Origin: a bacterium
GTDB lineage: Bacteria; Chloroflexota; Dormibacteria; UBA8260; Bog-877
Direction of reading: 5' to 3'
DNA length: 10,369 bases
NCBI GenBank assembly: GCA_021791345.1
Contig: JAJYWT010000231.1
Span: 1 to 10,369, forward strand
Below the pieces are notes generated by a model. It saw only the letters and a list, made by a program, of their open reading frames with translations. It was not told the DNA's origin and made no database searches. The position numbers and the translations under genes are program-made. Shown piece after piece: positions 5,488 through 10,369 of this stretch. Numbering within the stretch: position 1 is the first letter of the stretch; each line of letters begins with the position of its first letter.

Positions 5488-6800
5488 TGACGGTCTGGCT
5501 CATCGTCGTTCTGGTCGCGGCGCTCGTCCTGGCGGCGCTATCCGCGACCGCTGAGACCTCGCTCACCTCGGTGAGCCGGATCCGGGTCCGCGCTCGGGCG
5601 GAGGAGGGGGACGGGCGGGCCGCTCTGATCGAGCGATTGCACGCCAACCCCGGCGGCTACCTGGGGGCGATCCTGGTCACCAACACGCTCGCGCTGATGC
5701 TGGCCTCATCCTCGGCCACCCTGCTGGCGGCGAGCCGCTTCGGCACCGGGGCGGGCTTCTGGTCCGCGGTCGCGCTGGCGGTGCTGGTCATGCTCTTCTG
5801 TGAGATCGGGCCCAAGGCCTACGCGCTCCAGCACAACGAGCAGGTTGCCCGGGTGGTGGCTCCGGCGGTGGCGGCCGCCACCACGATCCTCGGGCCGCTG
5901 GTTGCGGTCCTCAGCTGGATCGCCTCCGGCATCACGCGGCTGCTGCCCGGAGAGGGGGGGCGGGGAACCCCCTTCCTCACGGAGGAGGAGCTCAAGGCTC
6001 TGGTGTCGGCCAGCTCGGAGGAGGGGGTGGTCGAGGAGGAGGAGCGGGAGATGATCCACGGGGTCCTGGAGATGACTGACAAGCCCGTCCGCGAGGTGAT
6101 GGTGCCCAGGGTGCAGATGGTGGCGCTCCCCAGCGACGCCTCGCTGGAGGAGGCTGTCCAGGTGGTGTTGGAGCATGGCCACAGCCGGATCCCGGTCTAT
6201 GAGGAGACCGTGGACAACATCGTTGGGGTGGTCTATGCCAAGGACCTGCTGCGCGCCCGTGCCGGAGCCGGTCCGGCTCCCGCCGAGGTGCGCGAGCTCG
6301 CCCGTCCTGCCATGTTCGTCCCCGAGGCCAAGCACCTCGGAGAGCTGCTCCAGGAGATGCAGCTCGCCAAGGTGCACCTGGTCCTGGTGGTCGACGAGTA
6401 CGGGGGTACCGCCGGTCTGGTCACCATCGAGGATGTCCTGGAGGAGATCGTCGGCCCGATCCGCGACGAATACGACCTCAGCGAGCAGGAGGAGATCCAG
6501 CTGATCGCCCCCAACCAGGCGCTGCTGTCCGCCTCCGCCAGCCTCGACGACGTCAACGAGCTGCTCCAGCTCCACTTGAAGGGAGAGGACTTCGACTCGG
6601 TGGGCGGTTTGGTGTACTCGCTGCTGGGCCGCATCCCGCGGGTCGGCGAGCAGGTGGACGCCGGCGACGGGATCACGATCACGGTCGAGTCAATCGACCG
6701 GCAGGCGATTCAGACCGTGCGCCTCAGCCGGGAGGAGCCGTTCGAGGTCGCGGCCGCGCCCGCCGACCCGCTGGGGAGCACCCCCGCCGGCACCGCCTGA
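5487..6800 (+). CDS. CNNM/CorC-type (HlyC/CorC family) CBS-domain membrane transporter
   Basis: The 437-residue protein has the standard order of the bacterial CNNM/CorC family, membrane proteins linked to Mg2+ (and Co2+) export. A DUF21 membrane domain covers about 1-150, with helices near 4-22, 60-80, 92-112 and 128-150, the family's SATAETSLTSVSR (19-31) and CEIGPKAYALQHNE (105-118). A cytosolic CBS pair (about 205-325) includes MVPRVQM, GHSRIPVYE and DEYGGTAGLVTIEDVLEEIV (303-322). A CorC/HlyC C-terminal domain follows at about 335-415 (FDSVGGLVYSLLGRIPRVG). I choose the ATG at 5487, four bases after GAGGGG-type ribosome-binding sequence; a GTG at 5484 adds one residue. recO follows five bases after its stop. 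The name 'hemolysin' often applied to this family is misleading. Confidence 0.92.
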   Translation: MTVWLIVVLVAALVLAALSATAETSLTSVSRIRVRARAEEGDGRAALIERLHANPGGYLGAILVTNTLALMLASSSATLLAASRFGTGAGFWSAVALAVLVMLFCEIGPKAYALQHNEQVARVVAPAVAAATTILGPLVAVLSWIASGITRLLPGEGGRGTPFLTEEELKALVSASSEEGVVEEEEREMIHGVLEMTDKPVREVMVPRVQMVALPSDASLEEAVQVVLEHGHSRIPVYEETVDNIVGVVYAKDLLRARAGAGPAPAEVRELARPAMFVPEAKHLGELLQEMQLAKVHLVLVVDEYGGTAGLVTIEDVLEEIVGPIRDEYDLSEQEEIQLIAPNQALLSASASLDDVNELLQLHLKGEDFDSVGGLVYSLLGRIPRVGEQVDAGDGITITVESIDRQAIQTVRLSREEPFEVAAAPADPLGSTPAGTA

Positions 6801-6805
6801 TCGAG

Positions 6806-7552
6806 GTGCCCACGCCCTTCACGGATGAGGGGATAGTGCTGCGCCGGCGCGCGTTCGGCGATGCCGACCGGATTCTGGTCGTTCTCACCAGGGACCACGG
6901 CAAGCTCAGCGTGCTGGCCAAGGGCCTCCGCCGGGCCAGGGCCCGCAATGCCGCGGGCATGGATCTGCTGGCGCGGAGCCGGCTGCAGCTGATCCCCGGC
7001 CGCAGCCTCGCTGTCTTGGCCCAGGCGAGGCCGCTGGGAGCCTCCCTGAGCGGTGCCGACCCGGTCCGATTGGCGTGTGCCTCCGTGCTGGCGGAGCTGG
7101 TCGACGCGACCGTCGAGGAGGGGCATCCCGAGCCCCGCGTGTATGAGATCCTGGCCGAGGCCTCCACCCGCATCGGCGTGGTCGCCGCCGACCCCCGTCT
7201 GGCGCTCTCCCTGGCGGCGTTCGCGCTCGCCGCCGCGGGCGGATACCAGCCGGAGCTGACCACCTGCGTCGCCTGCGGCCGGGAGTTGGAGAACCGGGAC
7301 GGCACCTTCGTGGCCGCCCTGGGTGGGGTGGTCCAGGGTGAGTGCCAGGCGCGGGCCCCCGGCCTTCCCTGCGGGGCCGCCACCCTCAGGGTGCTGCGCC
7401 GGATGGCGGTCGCCGACGAGGCCACGGTGCTGAGGCTGCGCTGGCAGCCGAGCCTCCGGGACGAGGTGCAGGCGATCCTCATCGCCCACCTGGAGCACCA
7501 TCTGGACCGCCCCATCAGGGCGGCCCGGGTGCTGGTCGAGCTCAGCTCTTGA
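6806..7552 (+). CDS. recO: DNA repair protein RecO
   Basis: RecO binds single-stranded DNA and with RecR loads RecA in the RecF pathway. The 248 residues show the N-terminal OB fold beginning TDEGIVLRRRAFGDADRIL (6-24) and continuing through DHGKLSVLAKGLRR (30-43), followed by the helical domain with the zinc module. The first zinc pair is intact (C154 and C157 in CVACGRE). The second, normally CxxC after the conserved GG, reads GGVVQGEC, so one Cys is Gln177 and only C180 remains; C189 nearby might substitute. The GTG start lies five bases after the stop of the CNNM gene and has no separate well-spaced ribosome binding site, implying coupled translation. Its stop codon directly abuts that of the convergent cysS fusion. 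Confidence 0.9.
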   Translation: MPTPFTDEGIVLRRRAFGDADRILVVLTRDHGKLSVLAKGLRRARARNAAGMDLLARSRLQLIPGRSLAVLAQARPLGASLSGADPVRLACASVLAELVDATVEEGHPEPRVYEILAEASTRIGVVAADPRLALSLAAFALAAAGGYQPELTTCVACGRELENRDGTFVAALGGVVQGECQARAPGLPCGAATLRVLRRMAVADEATVLRLRWQPSLRDEVQAILIAHLEHHLDRPIRAARVLVELSS

Positions 7553-9718
7553 TCAGTGGGCCGGGGCTGGGCCCGCAGCCACCAGCAGGTCCAGGCGGTG
7601 ATGCCAGCGATCGTAGAAGCGGCGGAAGTTCAGCCGCGAGAGGCGGTCCCGCTCATCCGGATCGGTTTCCTCCCAGCCGCGATGCTCATGCATCAGGACC
7701 GGGAGGCCCGGCAGGCGCAGCTGGCGCAGCCCCTGCGCCCGCAGCTGCAGGCAGAGATTGAAGTCCAGCATGCGGTAGAAGCGGAAGCGCTCGTCGAGCA
7801 GTCCCAGCTCGGTGAAGCGATGACGTGCCAGCGCCAGGCAGTACCCGTCGATGGCGTCGACCAGCTCCTGATCGGTGTCGAAGAACTCGCGCATGTCGGC
7901 GCTGCGCGCACCCCACCTCCCGACCGCCCCCACCTCCGGGTCGGCGAGCGCCCGCACGATCGGTCCGAAGGCGTCGCCGGTGAGCTCCACCCCGGTGTCC
8001 AGGATCAGGACGACCCGCCCACGTGCCGCCCGGATGGTGACGTTGCGGGCGGCCGCCTCTCCGAGGCGGTGGTCGGCGAAGAAGGTTGTGAGGTGCGGCA
8101 GCTGTCCCGAGGCCTCCTCCAGAACCGCGCGGCATCCCGCTGGGGCATCGTTGTCGACCACCAGGACCTCGACCGTGTGGCCGTGGAGGTGCCGCCCGAT
8201 GGAGGCCAGGCACCGGCCGAGGTCCTCCGGGTGACCCTGGGTCACGATGCTGACGCTGACCTCGAAGAGGTCGGCCTCGCGGCGCTGGTCCGGCACCTCC
8301 AGCGGTGACGAGATGGTGCCCCGGCGCAGGTCCGAGGCGGTGGCGACCCGGTAGCTGGTGGCTTGGTGGCCGTCTTCGGGGACAACCCTCATGCCTACCA
8401 GCCGGTGTCGCTCGGCGTCGGCTGCGCCGAAGTCGCGGTTCGCGCGGAGCCGCTCCCGGGCGGTCGCGACCGAGACCCACGGCCCGGGCGCGGGCTCCTG
8501 AGCGGGTTCACGATCGAGCCCCACCCCCAGCAGCCGGTCCGCCAGGCGCAGGCCCAGTGACCTGGTGGCGGTTCCGATCCCCGAGTCCCGCGAGAATTGA
8601 AAGAGCTCGGACACGGCGGCCGGCAGGTCGAGATCGTCCTCCAGCGCCTCCCGCACCCGTCCGTAGAGGGCACCTGCGACATCCTCATCAGCGCCGACGA
8701 CTTCGCGGGAGCCCACCCGGCGCAGCCGCTGCAGCCCCTGCTCGGCCGCCGCCAGGGAGGCCAGGGTGAAGTTCAGGCGGGTCCGGTAGCGCACGGAGGC
8801 GCAGAGCAGGCGGAAGGCCAGGGGGTCGAACCCCCGGTCCCGCAGATCCTCAACGGTGTACACGTTGCCTGAGGACTTGGCCATCTTGATCCCGTCCGCG
8901 AGCAGGTGCTGGCCGTGGACCCACAGCCGTACGAACTGCTGCCCGGTCGCGGCCTGGCTCTGGGCGCGCTCGTCCTCGTGGTGGGGGAAGATGTTGTCCA
9001 CCCCGCCGGTGTGGATGTCGATCTGCTCGCCGAGGTAGGCCATCGACATCGCCGAGCATTCGATGTGCCAGCCGGGAAAGCCGCTGCCCCAGGGGCTTTC
9101 CCAGACCATCAGCTGGCGCCCGGGATCGGCCTTCCTCCACAGGGTGAAGTCGGCGGGATGGCGCTTGGCGGGGTCGGGTTCCGCGCCCACCCCCACCTGC
9201 AGCTGCTCCATGGAGTTGCGCGACAGCTCGCCGTAGGCAGGGTAGCTGGCGGTGTCAAAGTAGACCGTCCCATCCACCTCGTAGGCCACCCCGCGCTCTA
9301 GGAGACGGCCGATCAGCTGGAGCATCTGGGGGACGTGGTCGGTGGCCCGGGGGAAGTGGTCGGCCGGCTCGATCCCCATCGCCAGCTCCGCCTGGTGGAA
9401 TTCATCCTCGAACTGCCCGGCGATCTCCCTGGGGGTGCGTCCGGCGGCCAGGGCTGCGGCTATGACCTTGTCCCCGCCGCGTTCGGCCATCTCCTGGCGC
9501 ATGTGACCGACGTCGGTGATGTTCTTGACGTGGAGCACCTCCCAGCCCTGGGCCCGGGCGATGCGCTTGATCCAGTCCGCCAGCAGATAGGTGCGCAGGT
9601 TGCCGATGTGCACCGAGCGGTAGACCGTTGGCCCGCAGCTGTAGATGGTGAGACGGTCTGGCCGCAGCGGCCTCACCGGCACCACCTGCCGGGAGAGCGT
9701 GTCATACAGCTGGAGCAC
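7553..9718 (-). CDS. cysS: Cysteinyl-tRNA synthetase fused to a GT2-type glycosyltransferase domain
   Basis: One uninterrupted 721-codon frame carries two proteins' worth of sequence. Residues 1 to about 460 are a complete CysRS, which charges tRNA-Cys: YSCGPTVY (26-33), HIGN as the HIGH motif (37-40), KMAKS as KMSKS (278-282), and E. coli-like zinc ligands C28, C221, H246 and E250. The C-terminal tRNA-binding portion, about 320-460, is present, and CGPTVY marks a CysRS rather than the mycothiol ligase MshC. After a linker of about 25 residues, a GT-A fold domain of GT2 type runs from 486 to 715: VSVSIVTQGHPEDLGRCLAS, VEVLVVDND, GEAAARNVTIRAARG, LLDERFRFYRMLDFNLCLQLR. The DxD-like site is altered (LILDTGVEL, 572-580). 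No membrane helix is seen. Such synthetases usually end near 460-490 residues. The GTG start follows an extended -10 by six bases. Confidence 0.93.
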   Translation of the reverse strand: MLQLYDTLSRQVVPVRPLRPDRLTIYSCGPTVYRSVHIGNLRTYLLADWIKRIARAQGWEVLHVKNITDVGHMRQEMAERGGDKVIAAALAAGRTPREIAGQFEDEFHQAELAMGIEPADHFPRATDHVPQMLQLIGRLLERGVAYEVDGTVYFDTASYPAYGELSRNSMEQLQVGVGAEPDPAKRHPADFTLWRKADPGRQLMVWESPWGSGFPGWHIECSAMSMAYLGEQIDIHTGGVDNIFPHHEDERAQSQAATGQQFVRLWVHGQHLLADGIKMAKSSGNVYTVEDLRDRGFDPLAFRLLCASVRYRTRLNFTLASLAAAEQGLQRLRRVGSREVVGADEDVAGALYGRVREALEDDLDLPAAVSELFQFSRDSGIGTATRSLGLRLADRLLGVGLDREPAQEPAPGPWVSVATARERLRANRDFGAADAERHRLVGMRVVPEDGHQATSYRVATASDLRRGTISSPLEVPDQRREADLFEVSVSIVTQGHPEDLGRCLASIGRHLHGHTVEVLVVDNDAPAGCRAVLEEASGQLPHLTTFFADHRLGEAAARNVTIRAARGRVVLILDTGVELTGDAFGPIVRALADPEVGAVGRWGARSADMREFFDTDQELVDAIDGYCLALARHRFTELGLLDERFRFYRMLDFNLCLQLRAQGLRQLRLPGLPVLMHEHRGWEETDPDERDRLSRLNFRRFYDRWHHRLDLLVAAGPAPAH

Positions 9719-9724
9719 CAGTCG

Positions 9725-9733
9725 ATGCTATCA
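9725..9733 (-). promoter_or_regulatory. Extended -10 for a leaderless cysS transcript
   Basis: The minus strand reads TGA-TAGCAT, then six bases, then the GTG start of cysS at 9718. The hexamer (4 of 6 to TATAAT) lies at -12 to -7 if the G of the start codon is +1. There is no ribosome binding site between them, which supports leaderless initiation at GTG. The arrangement matches that of the crotonase gene. Confidence 0.45.
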
Positions 9734-9865
9734 GTGCCCTGGATCCACCTCCGCATCGGCCTCTCGAACGCCTCCGAGGCTCGGCCGGAGGCCCGGCGCG
9801 GGCCGCGGCAGGCGGCCCCTGATGCTGGTGGTCTCAATCGGCGCAGGGCCGGAGGGCGCGCCCGA

Positions 9866-9871
9866 TAGAAT
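9866..9871 (+). promoter_or_regulatory. Putative -10 element of glyS
   Basis: TAGAAT (5 of 6) in the divergent region 9719-9925 is identical to the hexamer before the cytochrome operon. Transcription would start near 9878, giving a leader of about 48 bases. That leader contains the perfect palindrome CCCCGGCCGGGG at 9897-9908 and the ribosome binding site GGGAGG at 9915-9920. It is too short for a T-box and lacks T-box landmarks. No -35 is recognised. The rest of this 207-base gap holds nothing I can identify. Confidence 0.45.
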
Positions 9872-9925
9872 GACCGGGTTCTTGGGAGTTCGGGTTCCCC
9901 GGCCGGGGAGCCTCGGGAGGTCTGG

Positions 9926-10369
9926 ATGGCGGAGCTGGCGCAAACCCGGCTGGAGACCCTGGTCTCACTGTGCAAGCGGCGCGGCTTTGTGTTCCAGAGC
10001 AGCGAGATCTACGGCGGCATCAACGCCGTCTATGACTTCGGGCCCCTGGGGGTGCTTCTTCGTCGCCGGATCCGGGACCTCTGGTGGCGCGAGATGGTGG
10101 AGCTGCGCGACGACGTGGAGGGGATCGAGGCAGCGATCCTCATGAACCCATTGGTCTGGCAGGCCTCCGGGCATCTCTCCAACTTCAGCGACCCCATGGT
10201 GGACTGCCTGGGGGAGTGCCATCAGCGCTGGCGGGCGGATCATCTGGAGGGGGATCGCTGCCCTAACTGCGGGGGGCCGCTCAGCAGCCCGCGCCAGTTC
10301 AACCTCATGTTCAAGACCTTCATCGGGCCGGTCGAGGACGAGGGGTCGGTGGTCTACCTGCGCCCCGAG
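9926..10369 (+). CDS. glyS: Glycyl-tRNA synthetase, single-chain type, N-terminal part (runs off the right edge)
   Basis: The 148 residues present match the start of the class II, homodimeric glycyl-tRNA synthetase (GlyQS type), which charges tRNA-Gly, and not the bacterial alpha2-beta2 enzyme. Diagnostic segments are [20 protein letters not shown] (20-39), [20 protein letters not shown] (74-93) and the closing YLRPE, where the family continues into LRPETAQG. Four cysteines (C94, C98, C112, C115) form a zinc-ribbon-like cluster in the insertion seen in this family. The ATG has GGGAGG five bases upstream. It is transcribed divergently from the cysS fusion. recO next to glycyl-tRNA synthetase is a common bacterial order, here interrupted by cysS. 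The frame is open at the window edge. Confidence 0.93.
   Translation, partial: MAELAQTRLETLVSLCKRRGFVFQSSEIYGGINAVYDFGPLGVLLRRRIRDLWWREMVELRDDVEGIEAAILMNPLVWQASGHLSNFSDPMVDCLGECHQRWRADHLEGDRCPNCGGPLSSPRQFNLMFKTFIGPVEDEGSVVYLRPE

Noticed and set aside
5706..6575. Minus-strand open frame (289 aa) opposite the CNNM gene
   Set aside because: His/Leu/Asp-rich composition typical of an antisense shadow; no recognisable domain and the sense gene is certain.
6710..7515. Two overlapping minus-strand open frames (263 aa each) opposite recO
   Set aside because: Both are shadows of recO codons; neither shows a start with a ribosome binding site or a protein motif.
7553..8260. Separate glycosyltransferase gene starting inside the cysS frame
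   Set aside because: An in-frame GTG codon exists near residue 475, but no proper ribosome binding site precedes it and no stop codon separates the domains, so a fusion is the simpler reading.
7556..8308. Plus-strand open frame (250 aa) opposite the glycosyltransferase domain
   Set aside because: Composition and lack of motifs mark it as a shadow of the cysS fusion gene.
9872..9925. T-box riboswitch before glyS
   Set aside because: The leader is only about 48 bases and lacks a specifier loop and the conserved T-box sequence.
1..10369. CRISPR arrays, insertion sequences, prophage genes or tRNA genes
   Set aside because: No repeated spacer-like units, transposase motifs, terminal repeats or tRNA T-arm sequences were seen; the region is dense with housekeeping genes.

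Overview
The window is very GC-rich bacterial DNA, gene-dense, with frequent GTG starts. Promoter-like -10 elements (TATACT, TAGAAT, TAGACT, TATTCT) stand out against the GC background, and two genes look leaderless. Together with a cytochrome b6-type gene of a kind I recall from actinobacterial genomes, this suggests an Actinomycetota, Dormibacterota or Chloroflexota-like soil lineage. That placement is an inference and I cannot fix the phylum.

Layout. (1) 1-932, minus strand: a crotonase-family (enoyl-CoA hydratase/isomerase) gene, followed downstream by the first 23 codons of an unidentified gene whose start abuts a LexA-box-like palindrome. (2) 933-1091: a divergent promoter region. (3) 1092-2870, plus: a tight three-gene unit encoding a 55-aa one-helix membrane protein, a four-helix cytochrome b6-type diheme protein with a non-canonical Qo-loop sequence, and a 325-aa two-helix membrane protein with a large outer domain. 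No Rieske protein, cytochrome c1 or normal subunit IV is present in the window. (4) 2951-5304, plus: glmU and prs, overlapping or nearly so, behind an extended -10 promoter with a 12-bp palindrome beside it. (5) 5316-7552, plus: a promoter, a structured leader that may encode a 50-aa peptide, a CNNM/CorC-type CBS-domain transporter, and recO. (6) 7553-9718, minus: one 721-codon gene fusing a complete cysteinyl-tRNA synthetase to a GT2-type glycosyltransferase domain; its stop codon directly abuts that of recO. (7) 9719-9925: a divergent promoter region. (8) 9926-end, plus: the first 148 codons of a single-chain glycyl-tRNA synthetase.

Most genes are housekeeping: cell-wall precursor UDP-GlcNAc (GlmU), PRPP supply (Prs), recombination repair (RecO), and charging of Cys and Gly tRNAs. 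The CNNM-recO-glyS order resembles the common corC-era-recO-gly(Q)S neighbourhood, with era absent and the cysS fusion inserted in the opposite direction. The two least ordinary items are the CysRS-GT2 fusion and the compact b6-type cytochrome operon.
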